Both the position numbers and the translations under genes were made by a program. Positions 29,329-38,478 of a stretch of 64,000 bases of DNA are shown here, piece by piece. This stretch comes from Bacillus sp. NP157 (GTDB lineage: Bacteria; Pseudomonadota; Gammaproteobacteria; Xanthomonadales; Rhodanobacteraceae). Below the pieces are notes generated by a model, which saw only the letters and a list, made by a program, of their open reading frames with translations, searched no databases and was not told the origin of the DNA. Positions within the stretch are counted from its first letter, which is position 1. Each line of letters opens with the position of its first letter. Location of the stretch: the NCBI GenBank assembly GCA_018889975.1, contig CP076546.1, forward strand, positions 4,278,501-4,342,500, given 5' to 3'.

Positions 29329-29463
29329 CCGGGCGACCGGCTGGCCCACAGTCGGGTCACCGCGGACAGGTGGGGCACAGGGGGCTGGCTGACGCTGCGC
29401 GTCGCCTTTCGCCCGGCGGCGTCGGGATCCCGGCACCGGGTGACGCAGTTCACGAAAAAAGTG

Positions 29464-29481
29464 TGTAAAGGACGCTTGACA
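29464..29481. promoter_or_regulatory. 18-bp palindrome, degenerate site 2, overlapping a candidate -35
   Basis: TGTAAAGG-AC-GCTTGACA: the right arm is perfect, the left arm has two mismatches. The TTGACA at 29476-29481 could be the -35 of a promoter whose -10 is CAGGAT at 29500-29505 (18-bp spacing). The -10 is weak. Confidence 0.55.
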
Positions 29482-29507
29482 CGGGGATGGCGACGGGCGC
29501 AGGATGA

Positions 29508-29525
29508 TGTCAAGCGTGCTTGACA
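29508..29525. promoter_or_regulatory. 18-bp operator-like palindrome, site 3
   Basis: TGTCAAGC-GT-GCTTGACA, perfect arms, same sequence as site 1 except for the central base. It lies about 30 bp before the hydrolase ATG, over the expected transcription start of the candidate promoter, which is a typical repressor position. The 393-bp spacer 29162-29554 holds no gene. Confidence 0.7.
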
Positions 29526-29554
29526 CGCTCCACGCCTACGAAGAGAGGTTCGCC

Positions 29555-30493
29555 ATGTCGTACCGCATCGTCTTCCGCGCCGCCGCCTTGCTGATGGCCG
29601 CCGCCGTTGCCTCCACCCTGCATGCCGCCACGCCGGCCGCCCACCCCGCCGCGAGCGCCATGGCGCCCGTCCAGGCCGGCACGCTCAAGGTCGAGCGGCA
29701 TGGTTCGGCCGGCCGCCCGGTCATCCTCATTCCCGGTCTCGCCGGCGGCCCCTGGGTATGGAAGGACACGATCGCCGACCTGGAGAAAACCCACGTCGTC
29801 TACGCGGTCACCCTGGCCGGGTTCGACGGCACGCCGGCACCGTCCGCGGACGGTAACTGGATGGACCGGGCCGACGACTCGCTGGCCGACTTCATCCGCC
29901 AGAACCACATCGACAAGCCGGTGATCGTCGGCCACAGCCTGGGCGGCACGCTGGCCTTGCGCTTCGCCGGACGCCATCCCGAGCTCACCGGTGCGGTGGT
30001 CGCGGTCGATGGCCTGCCGATCTTCCCGGGCATGGAACGGGTGACGGCCGAACAGCGCGCCGCGATCGCCGCCAGCCTCAAGGCCAAGACCGAAAGCGCC
30101 ACGCCGGATGAATTCAAGGCGCAGCAGCTGGCTTACATGCAGGCGATCGGCACGCTCGATCCGGCCACCGCCGCGCGGGTGGCGCCGTTGAACGCACGCA
30201 GCGACCAGAAGGCCGTGGCGCGCTACATGGCCGAAGACGCCGGCGCCGACTTCCGTCCCGAACTGAAGGCCGCGACGGCACCGATCCTGGAGATCACCGC
30301 TTACTCGGACAAGGATGCGCAGGCCGGCCCGATGAAGATCACCCAGGACCAGAAGGTGGCCTACTACACCGCGCTGCTGGCCGATGCGCCGAACGCCCGT
30401 GTCATCGCGCTGGCGCCCTCGCGGCACTATGTCATGCTCGACCAGCCCGTCGCCTTCGGCAAGGCGCTCAACGACTTCATCGGAGCCCACTGA
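29555..30493 (+). CDS. Secreted alpha/beta hydrolase
   Basis: A 312-residue alpha/beta hydrolase with a signal peptide (MSYRIVFRAAALLMAAAVASTLHA). The nucleophile elbow is VGHSLGGTLAL (Ser128). PVILIPGLAGGPWVW is the oxyanion-loop region, and SRHYVMLDQP carries the C-terminal histidine. It should act in the periplasm; the substrate is unknown. An AGAGAGG ribosome site precedes the ATG at 29555, and the operator-like palindrome lies 30 bp upstream. It is the first of six tightly packed genes, with the stop one base before the next ATG. Confidence 0.87.
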   Translation: MSYRIVFRAAALLMAAAVASTLHAATPAAHPAASAMAPVQAGTLKVERHGSAGRPVILIPGLAGGPWVWKDTIADLEKTHVVYAVTLAGFDGTPAPSADGNWMDRADDSLADFIRQNHIDKPVIVGHSLGGTLALRFAGRHPELTGAVVAVDGLPIFPGMERVTAEQRAAIAASLKAKTESATPDEFKAQQLAYMQAIGTLDPATAARVAPLNARSDQKAVARYMAEDAGADFRPELKAATAPILEITAYSDKDAQAGPMKITQDQKVAYYTALLADAPNARVIALAPSRHYVMLDQPVAFGKALNDFIGAH

Positions 30494-30494
30494 C

Positions 30495-30905
30495 ATGGCG
30501 ATGCGTGCCGTCCACAAGCGCTACCTGCGCGAATTCTTCCCTGCGATGTTCGCCTACGTCGTGCTCATCCTGGGCTCGGTGTACTGGCTGAGAACCCTCG
30601 ATGGCACGCTGGCCCGTGCCGTGGTCACGATCGTGCCGGTGATCCCCATCGCCTTCGTGATCCGCGCGATGGTCCGGGTCATCCGCGACCAGGACGAATT
30701 CGAACGGCGGATCGACCTCGAAGCCATCGCCATCGCTGGCGCGCTGGGCTGCTTCGGTTTCCTCACCTACGGCTTCCTGCTCAACGCGAAGGTGCTGCCG
30801 GAGCCGACCGGGGCGACGGTGGCGATCTGGGTCTTCCCGGTGCTGATGGGCCTGTTCGGCATCATCAAGTGCGCCGTCCGCATGCACTACCGCAGCAATG
30901 AATAA
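30495..30905 (+). CDS. Small four-TM membrane protein of unknown function
   Basis: A 136-residue protein with four hydrophobic segments (about residues 17-34, 42-60, 78-95, 108-125) and short charged loops (RVIRDQDEFERRIDLEA between the second and third). I do not recognise the family. Small membrane proteins often sit directly before small Xre regulators of this type, so it may be a cognate membrane partner or sensor; that is inference. Its last 8 bp overlap the regulator gene, implying coupled translation. Confidence 0.82.
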   Translation: MAMRAVHKRYLREFFPAMFAYVVLILGSVYWLRTLDGTLARAVVTIVPVIPIAFVIRAMVRVIRDQDEFERRIDLEAIAIAGALGCFGFLTYGFLLNAKVLPEPTGATVAIWVFPVLMGLFGIIKCAVRMHYRSNE

Positions 30906-31092
30906 CCGGGTCCGCGAGTTGCGCACGGCGCTCGGCTGGTCGCAGGCCGACCTCGGCGAACACCTGGATGTGTCGCGCCAGACGGTCAATGCGATCGAGA
31001 CCGGCAAATACGATCCGAGCCTGCCGCTGGCGTTCAAGATCGCCCGGCTGTTCGCCCAATCCATCGAATCCATCTTCACGCCCGGGGAATGA
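30898..31092 (+). CDS. Small Xre/Cro-type transcriptional regulator
   Basis: A 64-residue protein that is almost only a helix-turn-helix: MNNRVRELRTALGWSQADLG, then a recognition region VSRQTVNAIETGKYDPS and a last helix SLPLAFKIARLFAQ. It has no effector domain, like YozG/Cro-type repressors. The nearby 18-bp palindromes are good candidate binding sites, which would make the operon autoregulated and connect the divergent fimbrial operon; this is inferred from position. It overlaps the membrane-protein gene by 8 bp and ends 4 bp before the next ATG. Confidence 0.9.
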   Translation: MNNRVRELRTALGWSQADLGEHLDVSRQTVNAIETGKYDPSLPLAFKIARLFAQSIESIFTPGE

Positions 31093-31096
31093 CGGC

Positions 31097-32677
31097 ATGA
31101 AACGCGCTCCACGCTTCGCCATCGTCGTTGCGATCCTCGTCGCCGCCTTCGCCGGCCGCCACGTGGTCCACCGCGATGCCAACGCCGCCGCCACCGTGCC
31201 CGCGCCTGCCGCGAGCGCCGCGCCCGCCGTGGCGGCGCCGGCCGGGCCGCCACGCAGCTGGACGCTGGGTTCGTTGCAGCTGCATCCGTGCGAGCTGGGC
31301 CAGCCGCACACCGGCCTGTCCACGGCCGCATGGTGCGCACCGTTCCAGGTGCCGGAAGACCGCGAGCATCCGGAAGGCCGCAAGCTCGACCTGCGCCTCG
31401 CCATCGTACGCAGCAGCGCACAGGTGCCAGCATCCGACGTCGTCGTGTTCCTCGCCGGTGGCCCCGGCCAGGCGGCCACGGAGACCTATGCCAGCGTCGC
31501 GCCGGCGATGGGTCCATTGCTGGCCCATCGCAACGTCCTGCTGCTGGACCAGCGCGGCACCGGCGGCTCGCATCCGCTCAGCTGCCGCGACGGCGACGAC
31601 CACGACGTTCCCGGCGGCGCGGAGGAAAGTCGTGGCGTAGACATGGACGCGGTGCGCAAGGAAACGAAGCACTGCCTCGATGGCCTTTCCGCGCAGGCGG
31701 ACGTGCGCTTCTACACGACCACGGATGCCGTGGCCGACCTCGACGACGTGCGCAAGGCGATCGGCTCGCCGAAGTTCGACCTGCTGGGCGTGTCGTACGG
31801 CACGCGCGTCGCCCAGCAGTTCGCGATGCGCCACCCCGACGGCGTTCGCAGCATCGTGCTCGATGGCATCGCACCCAATGCCCTGGTGCTGGGCGAAGAT
31901 TTCGCGGTGAACCTGGACGCGGCGCTGAAGGCGCAGTTCGCCCGTTGCACCAACGACGAAGCCTGCCGCGCGCGCTTCGCCGATCCCTACCAGACCCTTT
32001 ACCAGCTGCGTGACGCGCTGCGTGCGAACCCGCACAAGGTCACCTTCCGCGATCCGCAGAACTACGCATCGACCCAGCGGGTGCTCAGTGAATACGCACT
32101 GGCCACCGTGGTCCGCATGTTCGCCTACTCGCCGGAGACGGCGGCGCTGCTGCCGTTGTCGATCGATGCGGCGGCGCGGGGCGACGTCGGCCCGCTGCTC
32201 GGCCAGGCCAAGCTGCTGACGGGCGACCTCGGCGACACCATGGATGGCGGCATGCAGTATTCGGTGATCTGTTCCGAAGACGCCGACCTGCTCACGTCAC
32301 GCCCGCAGGACAAGGACACGATCCTCGGCGACAACATGATCGAAGCCTTCCGCGCCGCGTGCTCGGTGTGGCCGCATGGCAAGCGCCCCGCCGACTTCCA
32401 CCAGCCGCTGCGCAGCGACCTGCCGGCCCTGCTGATGTCGGGCGAGTACGACCCGGTGACGCCGCCGCGCTACGGCGACGAGGTACTGAAGGGCCTGCCC
32501 AACGGACGCCACCTGGTCTTGAAGGGGCAGGGCCACAACGTGGTGGCACGCGGTTGCATGCCGCGCCTGTTGAACGACTTCATCGACAAGGCCGACGCGA
32601 AGTCGCTGGACACGACGTGCCTGGAACGACTCACCCCGCAACCCGTGTTCGTCGGATTCAACGGAGCCACGCCATGA
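31097..32677 (+). CDS. TAP-type alpha/beta hydrolase (putative secreted peptidase)
   Basis: A 526-residue hydrolase with an N-terminal signal-anchor ([17 protein letters not shown]) and an Ala/Pro-rich linker. The alpha/beta-hydrolase core follows: [26 protein letters not shown] and nucleophile GVSYGT (Ser233). A C-terminal TAP-like part carries YDPVTPP (Asp) and GQGHNVV (His). This is the layout of the proline-iminopeptidase/tripeptidyl-aminopeptidase group, which releases residues from peptide N-termini. It may degrade or trim an exported or imported peptide, given the ABC transporter downstream. Its stop overlaps the ATPase ATG by 4 bp. Confidence 0.87.
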   Translation: MKRAPRFAIVVAILVAAFAGRHVVHRDANAAATVPAPAASAAPAVAAPAGPPRSWTLGSLQLHPCELGQPHTGLSTAAWCAPFQVPEDREHPEGRKLDLRLAIVRSSAQVPASDVVVFLAGGPGQAATETYASVAPAMGPLLAHRNVLLLDQRGTGGSHPLSCRDGDDHDVPGGAEESRGVDMDAVRKETKHCLDGLSAQADVRFYTTTDAVADLDDVRKAIGSPKFDLLGVSYGTRVAQQFAMRHPDGVRSIVLDGIAPNALVLGEDFAVNLDAALKAQFARCTNDEACRARFADPYQTLYQLRDALRANPHKVTFRDPQNYASTQRVLSEYALATVVRMFAYSPETAALLPLSIDAAARGDVGPLLGQAKLLTGDLGDTMDGGMQYSVICSEDADLLTSRPQDKDTILGDNMIEAFRAACSVWPHGKRPADFHQPLRSDLPALLMSGEYDPVTPPRYGDEVLKGLPNGRHLVLKGQGHNVVARGCMPRLLNDFIDKADAKSLDTTCLERLTPQPVFVGFNGATP

Positions 32678-33408
32678 TCGAGGTAAAGGACCTGCACAAG
32701 GCGTTCGGCGAGGTGCGCGCGGTGGGCGGCGTGAGCTTCACGGCACGCGACGGCGAAATCACCGGCCTGCTCGGCCCCAACGGCGCGGGCAAGACGACCA
32801 CGCTGCGCATGCTCTACACGCTGATGAAGCCCGACGCCGGCCAGGTGCTGGTCGACGGCATCGACGCCGCACAGGACCCGGTCTCGGTGCGCCGCCGGCT
32901 CGGCGTGCTACCGGACGCCCGTGGCCTCTACAAGCGACTCACCGCGCTGGAAAACATCACCTACTTTGGCCGCCTGCAGGGCATGGACGAGGCAGCGATC
33001 GCCCAGCGCCGCGAGGCGCTCGTCGATGCGCTGGAGATGCGCGACATTGCCAACCGGCGCACCGAAGGCTTCTCGCAGGGCCAGCGGGTGAAGACGGCGA
33101 TCGCCCGCGCCCTGGTCCACGATCCGCGCAACGTGCTGCTCGACGAGCCGACCAATGGCCTGGATGTCATGGCCACCCGGGCGATGCGCCGCTTCATGCG
33201 CCAGCTGAAGGACGAAGGGCGTTGCGTGCTGTTCTCCAGCCACATCATGCAGGAGGTGGCCGCGCTGTGTGACCGCATCGTGGTGATCGCGCATGGTCGC
33301 GTCGTCGCCGACGAATCGCCCGCGGCATTGCTCGAACAGACCGGGGAGGCCAGCCTGGAGGATGCCTTCGTCAGGATCATCGGTACCGACGAGGGGCTCG
33401 CCGCATGA
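32674..33408 (+). CDS. ABC transporter ATP-binding protein, NatA type
   Basis: A 244-residue nucleotide-binding domain: Walker [11 protein letters not shown] near residues 35-43, signature [15 protein letters not shown] (a variant of LSGGQ), Walker [16 protein letters not shown], and H-loop SSHIMQEV. The sequence and the ABC-2 permease beside it fit the NatAB Na+ efflux group or related drug/peptide exporters. The start at 32674 overlaps the peptidase stop; the frame upstream is shadow. It is coupled to the permease by another 4-bp overlap. Confidence 0.92.
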   Translation: MIEVKDLHKAFGEVRAVGGVSFTARDGEITGLLGPNGAGKTTTLRMLYTLMKPDAGQVLVDGIDAAQDPVSVRRRLGVLPDARGLYKRLTALENITYFGRLQGMDEAAIAQRREALVDALEMRDIANRRTEGFSQGQRVKTAIARALVHDPRNVLLDEPTNGLDVMATRAMRRFMRQLKDEGRCVLFSSHIMQEVAALCDRIVVIAHGRVVADESPAALLEQTGEASLEDAFVRIIGTDEGLAA

Positions 33409-34580
33409 ATGCGTTCACCGCTGTTTACTGGAAGGAAGTGCGCGAGAACCTGCGCGACCGGCGCACCCTGATCAATGCGCTGATCACCGGGCCGTTGCTG
33501 GGGCCGGTGTTGTTCATCATGCTGATGAACGTGATGGTCAACCGCGAACTCGCCCGGGCGGACCAGCCGATCCACGTGCCGGTGATCGGTGCCGACCTCG
33601 CGCCGAACTTCGTCAACGCCTTGCGCTCGGCCGGCATCGATGCCCAGCCCGGCGTGGCCGACCCGGAGCGCGCCGTGCACGACATGCGCGCCGACGTGGT
33701 CGTCCGCATCGCGCCGGACTACGCCAGCTCGTGGAACAAGGGGCAACCGGTCCAGGTCGAGCTCGTCTACGATTCCTCGCGGCGCGATGCCAACACCACC
33801 GTGGCCCGGGTTCGCAGCGTCGTCGAGAACTATGCGCGCCGCGAAGGTGCGATGCGACTGATCGCCCGCGGCCTGTCGCCGACCACGGCGTGGCCCGTGC
33901 AGGTGGCCGATCGCGACCAGGCCACCTCGCAATCGCGTTCGGCGCTGATGTTCTCGTTCCTGCCGTACTTCTTCGTGCTCACCGTGTTCATGGGCGGCAT
34001 GTACCTCGCGATCGACCTCACCGCGGGCGAGCGTGAACGGCAGTCGCTGGAGCCGTTGTTCGTCAACCCGGTGGCGCGCTGGAAGATCCTGGCGGGCAAG
34101 CTCGCCGCGATCTGCACGTTCTCGATCATCAGCCTGCTGCTCAGCGTCACCGCGTTTTCCACGGCACCGTGGTTCATCCCGACCGAGAAGCTCGGCATCG
34201 TGCTCGACCTCGGCCTGCGCTTCGGCAGCCAGGTGGTGCTGTTGATGCTCCCGCTGATCGTGTTGCTGGCCGCGCTGCAGTCGCTGGTCTCGGCGTTCGC
34301 CAAGAGCTATCGCGAGGCGCAGACCTATCTGTCGATCCTGATGCTGATTCCGATCCTGCCCAGTGCCCTGCTCTCGGTGATCCCGGTCAAGCCGGAGCCG
34401 TGGATGTATGCAGTGCCGCTGCTCGGGCAGAACCTCGGCATCGTGCAGCTGCTGCGCGGCGACGGGATCACGGGGCAGGAGCTGGGGCTGTGCCTTGTTG
34501 GCGGTTTCGCGGCGGCAGCGATCGCCGTGTGGGCCACGGCGATGATGTATCGCTCGGAGCGCCTGGCGATTTCGGCATAA
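33405..34580 (+). CDS. ABC-2 type permease, NatB-like
   Basis: A 391-residue membrane protein: one N-terminal TM (LINALITGPLLGPVLFIMLMN), a ~150-residue external domain, then five to six C-terminal TMs. FMGGMYLAIDLTAGERERQSLEPLF is characteristic of NatB-type ABC-2 permeases. With the preceding ATPase it forms a complete exporter. The transported substrate cannot be deduced; sodium export is the precedent for NatAB, but the context of two hydrolases leaves a lipid or peptide possible. It is the last gene of the operon, and a REP follows 44 bp after its stop. Confidence 0.9.
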   Translation: MNAFTAVYWKEVRENLRDRRTLINALITGPLLGPVLFIMLMNVMVNRELARADQPIHVPVIGADLAPNFVNALRSAGIDAQPGVADPERAVHDMRADVVVRIAPDYASSWNKGQPVQVELVYDSSRRDANTTVARVRSVVENYARREGAMRLIARGLSPTTAWPVQVADRDQATSQSRSALMFSFLPYFFVLTVFMGGMYLAIDLTAGERERQSLEPLFVNPVARWKILAGKLAAICTFSIISLLLSVTAFSTAPWFIPTEKLGIVLDLGLRFGSQVVLLMLPLIVLLAALQSLVSAFAKSYREAQTYLSILMLIPILPSALLSVIPVKPEPWMYAVPLLGQNLGIVQLLRGDGITGQELGLCLVGGFAAAAIAVWATAMMYRSERLAISA

Positions 34581-34623
34581 GCGATCGCGCGCAGCCCCGC
34601 CCCAACAAGGTGACGACGCCCTT

Positions 34624-34645
34624 GTAGGAGCGCGCCTGCGCGCGA
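34624..34645 (+). repeat. REP palindrome, GTAG-headed (copy 2)
   Basis: GTAGGAGC plus the GCGCGC-CT-GCGCGC hairpin and GA. It is single, in the 121-bp gap between the convergent natB-like and TonB-receptor genes, where no other terminator is visible. Confidence 0.85.
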
Positions 34646-34701
34646 AAACAAACCACGGCGCCGCCGCCACAACCGATTAACGTGCCCGCGCCCGATGTTG
34701 T

Positions 34702-36816
34702 TTAACGCCAGCGCACATCCACCCCAACCAACAACGTCCGCCCCGGCGCCGGCTCGAAATACCGTCCATTGCCATCGTTGACGATCACCGACCCGATCAC
34801 ATGCCGGTCGGCGAGGTTGTCGACCCGGGCGAAGGTATTCACCCGCCACGGCCCGTTGTCGAAGATGTAGCCGCCCGACAGGCCGAACAGCGCATAGCCC
34901 GGCGCCACCGCCGTGCCGAGGTCGTTGGCCGAGGTGGAACCCATCGCGTTCATGTCGAGGCCCGCCTGCAGGCCGGTCTCGCCGCCGTACTTCAACGCGG
35001 CATAGCCCATCGAGCGCGGCACCCCGGGGATGCGCGTACCGGCGCCCACCGGCGTGTTGGGTGTCCCGCAACCGGCCGAGACGCAGGTGAGGAACGGCGA
35101 ACGGAAGCTCGCTTGCAGGTGGGTGTAGGCAGCGACCAGGTGCAGGTCATGCGCGAATTCGTCGTCGAACGACGCTTCCACGCCCTGGCGACGCGAGCTG
35201 GCGATGTTCTGGTAGGTGGTGCGGCCGCCGACGTTGGTGGCCACGGCCAGTTCGTTGTCGCTGTCGGCGCGGAACACGGCCACGCCGGCCTGGATGGCGT
35301 CCGTCGGGCGCAGCTTGATGCCCAGCTCGGTGTTCTTCGAGCGCGACGGCTTCAGGTCGAAGGCGAGGCCCGCGCCACCATCCGCGCGATAGCCCAGTTC
35401 GGAGAAGGTCGGCGTCTCGAAGCCACGTCCCCAGTTCGCGTAGACGTGCGCCCAGGACGCGGCGCGCCACAACACGCCGAACACCGGCGTGGTCGAGGCA
35501 TAGCGCTGGGTACCGCTATCGTCGGGATTGCCGGGCGCGATGTAACGGTCGCTGGAATCGAAATGGACGTCGCTGTGGCGCACGCCACCCATCAGCGTCC
35601 ATGCATCCGCGACCCGCCAGGTCGCCTGGGCGTACTGGTCGAAATCGAACACGCGGTCGATCTCGTCGCGGCGTTTGTCGCCACGCACGCCGAGCACGCT
35701 GCCGTCGAAGTTCTCATAGCCCTGGCGATGCTGGTGCTGGTTGTCGTAGGCGATGCCCGCGGCGAGCTCGAACGGCCGGCCGAGCAGCTCGTTGCGCCAC
35801 GTCCAGCGCGCGTCGCCGCCGCCGTAGGCGTTACCCAGGTCGACCACGCCGCCGGAGTTACCCGGCTGGGCGGCCTGCGTCGCCACCGGGATCGACAGGT
35901 ACTGGGTGACCGTGCGCTTTCCGTAATAGGTCATCACGCGCAGGCTGTTCGAATCGTCGATGCGCTGGTCGTAGATCAGGCCTGCCTGCTGCTGGTCGGC
36001 CGATTTGCGGGTGTTGAAGGTATCGGCCACGGTGGCGACCTGGCGCGGGTCCGCGTGGAACTGGGCCTTGGTCAGGCCGAGCGAATCCTGCGCGCCGGGG
36101 ATGTCGACCGCATTGAGCACGAGGGTGAGCTTGCGGTCGTCGTCGATCTTCCAGCCCAGCTTGGCGTTGCCCGATTCGCGCCGCGCGGCGCTGTGGTCGC
36201 GGTAACCGCTGGTGCGGAAGTGGCTGAAGTCGACGTTGTAGTCGACCGGGCCTTCCACGCCACGCGCGTTCACCGAGCTGCGGAACACGCCGTTGCTGCC
36301 ACCGGCGATGCCGAAGCGCAGCTCCGCCGGCTCGGTGCCATCCGCCGTGAAGAGCTGGATCACGCCGCCCGAGGCGTTGCCGTAGAGGGCGGAGAACGGC
36401 CCGCGCAGCACCTCGACCCGTTCGGCGGAATCGAGGTTGAAGTGGGTGACCTGGCCCTGGCCGTCGGGCATCGTCGCCGGGATGCCGTCGGTAAAGAGGC
36501 GGATGCCGCGGATGCCGAAGGTGGAGCGTGCGCCGAAGCCACGGATCGAGATCTGTGCGTCCTGCGCGTAGTTCTGCCGGTCGCGCGCGGTCACGCCGGG
36601 GATCGATTGCAGGCGCTCGGACAGGTTCACGTCCAGCGTGCCGTCCGGCGGGGTCTGCACCGAATCGATCGCCGCGGGGATGTCGTAGGGCGACTGCGCG
36701 CTACGGGTGGCGGTGACGACCACTGGCGCAAGCGGCGCGGCCTGTTGCGCCGCGGCAGGGGCCGCCAGGGCAACGAGCAGGGCGCCCGCGAGTGGACGGA
36801 CGTGGGGGAGGGGCAT
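34702..36816 (-). CDS. TonB-dependent outer-membrane receptor, PqqU/YncD-like
   Basis: A 704-residue receptor. A signal peptide (MPLPHVRPLAGALLVALAAPAAAQQ) is followed by a TonB box region (APVVVTATR) and a plug. The plug motifs NYAQDAQISIRGFGARS, GIRGIRLFTDGIPATMPDG and EVLRGPFSALYGNASGGV closely resemble E. coli YncD, now known as the PQQ receptor PqqU. The 22-strand barrel follows and ends in TLLVGVDVRWR. I chose the ATG at 36816 because it begins the signal peptide directly; 36858 would add 14 residues before it. PQQ uptake is inferred from this resemblance and is untested. Confidence 0.88.
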   Translation of the reverse strand: MPLPHVRPLAGALLVALAAPAAAQQAAPLAPVVVTATRSAQSPYDIPAAIDSVQTPPDGTLDVNLSERLQSIPGVTARDRQNYAQDAQISIRGFGARSTFGIRGIRLFTDGIPATMPDGQGQVTHFNLDSAERVEVLRGPFSALYGNASGGVIQLFTADGTEPAELRFGIAGGSNGVFRSSVNARGVEGPVDYNVDFSHFRTSGYRDHSAARRESGNAKLGWKIDDDRKLTLVLNAVDIPGAQDSLGLTKAQFHADPRQVATVADTFNTRKSADQQQAGLIYDQRIDDSNSLRVMTYYGKRTVTQYLSIPVATQAAQPGNSGGVVDLGNAYGGGDARWTWRNELLGRPFELAAGIAYDNQHQHRQGYENFDGSVLGVRGDKRRDEIDRVFDFDQYAQATWRVADAWTLMGGVRHSDVHFDSSDRYIAPGNPDDSGTQRYASTTPVFGVLWRAASWAHVYANWGRGFETPTFSELGYRADGGAGLAFDLKPSRSKNTELGIKLRPTDAIQAGVAVFRADSDNELAVATNVGGRTTYQNIASSRRQGVEASFDDEFAHDLHLVAAYTHLQASFRSPFLTCVSAGCGTPNTPVGAGTRIPGVPRSMGYAALKYGGETGLQAGLDMNAMGSTSANDLGTAVAPGYALFGLSGGYIFDNGPWRVNTFARVDNLADRHVIGSVIVNDGNGRYFEPAPGRTLLVGVDVRWR

Positions 36817-36941
36817 GGGGGTTCGTCCCGGGGGGAGATACGCATGATGCTGGCGCACGCGTGAGTGTTATCGCAAGGCACACGTCGTCGCAGTGGCGCC
36901 GTGATAGCCTTCCGGCCCTATCCCCACGCCTGGTCGTCGCC

Positions 36942-37781
36942 ATGAAGAAGCTCTTCCTTGCAGGTCTCATCGGTCTCACCCTTCCGGCCGCGGCCATGGC
37001 GTTCGACGCCGACCAGCCGGCCCAGGCCACGCCGCCGGCCAGCGCGAGCCAGGCCGCCGCCGGCCAGCTCGACCAGGCTGTCGCCGGCAGCTGGCGCACC
37101 CCGGAAAACAAGGCGCGCGACGTCTATCGCCACCCGAAGGAGACGCTGGCGTTCTTCGGCATCCGCCCGGACATGACCGTGATCGAGATCTGGCCGTCCG
37201 GTGGCTGGTTCACCGAGATCCTTGCGCCGTACCTCAATGCGCACGGGCATTACATCGGCGCGGTGCCGCCAGCGTCGAAGAGCCGCACGGCGCTGGAGAA
37301 GAAGTTCTCGTTCGCCCCGCAGCAGTACGGCAACGCGAAGTTCGTCGAGTTCGACAACAAGACCCCGACGCTGGGCCCGGATGGCTCCGCCGACATGGTG
37401 CTGACCTTCCGCAACGTGCATAACTGGGCGGCCGACGGCAGCGCCGAGACGATGTTCAAGGCCTTCTTCAAGGTGCTCAAGCCGGGCGGCGTGCTCGGCG
37501 TCGAAGACCACCGCGCGGACAAGGGCAAGACCCTCGACCAGGTGGTGAACAGCGGCTACCTGCCGACCGGATACGTGGTCAAGCTCGCCACCGATGCCGG
37601 CTTCAAGCTGGATGGGCAGAGCGAGGTCAACGCCAACCCGAAGGACAACCACGACCATCCGAAGGGCGTGTGGACGCTGCCGCCGACCTACGAGCTGGGC
37701 GCGCAGGACAAGGCGAAGTACCAGGCCATCGGCGAATCCGACCGGATGACCCTGCGCTTCGTGAAGCCCGCCGCGAAGTAA
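36942..37781 (+). CDS. Periplasmic class-I methyltransferase-like protein
   Basis: A 279-residue protein with a signal peptide ([20 protein letters not shown]) followed by a Rossmann-type methyltransferase fold. Motif I reads [19 protein letters not shown], then [12 protein letters not shown] and [13 protein letters not shown]. It resembles predicted methyltransferases of COG4798. A secreted SAM-dependent enzyme is odd because SAM is cytoplasmic, so the protein may have another role or an unusual ligand. There are only 2 bp before the RluE-like gene, so they are probably one transcript. Confidence 0.82.
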   Translation: MKKLFLAGLIGLTLPAAAMAFDADQPAQATPPASASQAAAGQLDQAVAGSWRTPENKARDVYRHPKETLAFFGIRPDMTVIEIWPSGGWFTEILAPYLNAHGHYIGAVPPASKSRTALEKKFSFAPQQYGNAKFVEFDNKTPTLGPDGSADMVLTFRNVHNWAADGSAETMFKAFFKVLKPGGVLGVEDHRADKGKTLDQVVNSGYLPTGYVVKLATDAGFKLDGQSEVNANPKDNHDHPKGVWTLPPTYELGAQDKAKYQAIGESDRMTLRFVKPAAK

Positions 37782-37782
37782 G

Positions 37783-38319
37783 GTGCTGGTTGCACTGAAC
37801 AAACCCTTCGGGGTGCTGTGCCAGTTCACCGACGAAGCCGGCCGGCGCACGCTGGCCGACTTCGTGACGCAGAAGGGCGTTTACGCCGCCGGCCGCCTCG
37901 ACCACGACAGCGAGGGCCTGCTGCTGTTGACCGACGACGGCCGCTTGCAGCATCGCCTGGCCGACCCGAAGCACAAGCAGCCGAAGACGTACGTGGTGAT
38001 GGTCGAGGGCACCCCGACCGAGGAAGCGCTGGCGGCATTGCGCCGTGGCGTGGTGTTGAACGACGGGCCGACGCTTCCCGCGGGTGCCGAGCTGATCGAC
38101 GCGCCCGAGTGGCTATGGCCGCGCGACCCGCCCGTGCGTTTCCGCAAGACGGTCCCGGATGCGTGGTTGCGCATCACGCTGCGCGAAGGGCGCAACCGCC
38201 AGGTGCGGCGGATGACGGCGGCGGTGGGGCTGCCGACGTTGCGGCTGATTCGCGAGGCGGTGGGTGATTACCGGCTTGATGGGCTGGCGCCGGGCGAAAC
38301 CCGTGTAATTGCCGGCTGA
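37783..38319 (+). CDS. rluE: 23S rRNA pseudouridine synthase, RluE-like (RsuA family)
   Basis: A 178-residue RsuA-family catalytic domain without an S4 domain, which matches RluE (pseudouridine 2457 of 23S rRNA). The catalytic aspartate is in [29 protein letters not shown] and [17 protein letters not shown] complete the family pattern. The GTG start at 37783 is only 2 bp after the preceding stop; the N-terminus [11 protein letters not shown] fits the family. It is followed by an inverted REP pair. Confidence 0.9.
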   Translation: MLVALNKPFGVLCQFTDEAGRRTLADFVTQKGVYAAGRLDHDSEGLLLLTDDGRLQHRLADPKHKQPKTYVVMVEGTPTEEALAALRRGVVLNDGPTLPAGAELIDAPEWLWPRDPPVRFRKTVPDAWLRITLREGRNRQVRRMTAAVGLPTLRLIREAVGDYRLDGLAPGETRVIAG

Positions 38320-38343
38320 ATCCCGGATACCACCGTTTTTTTT

Positions 38344-38365
38344 GTAGGAGCGCACCTGTGCGCGA
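38344..38365 (+). repeat. REP palindrome, variant stem (copy 3, left end of inverted pair)
   Basis: GTAGGAGC then GCGCAC-CT-GTGCGC: both stem positions differ from the common form in a compensating way (G:C to A:T), so the hairpin is preserved. It pairs with copy 4, 113 bp away in opposite orientation. Confidence 0.85.
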
Positions 38366-38478
38366 CAGCATGTCGCGATAATGCATCAGGGCCTGATTTC
38401 GGATTCACGCAAACATATCAAGGCCTGTTGGATTCGCAAAAAACACAACAGGCCCTGTCCCGCTTTCGCCAAAAGATG

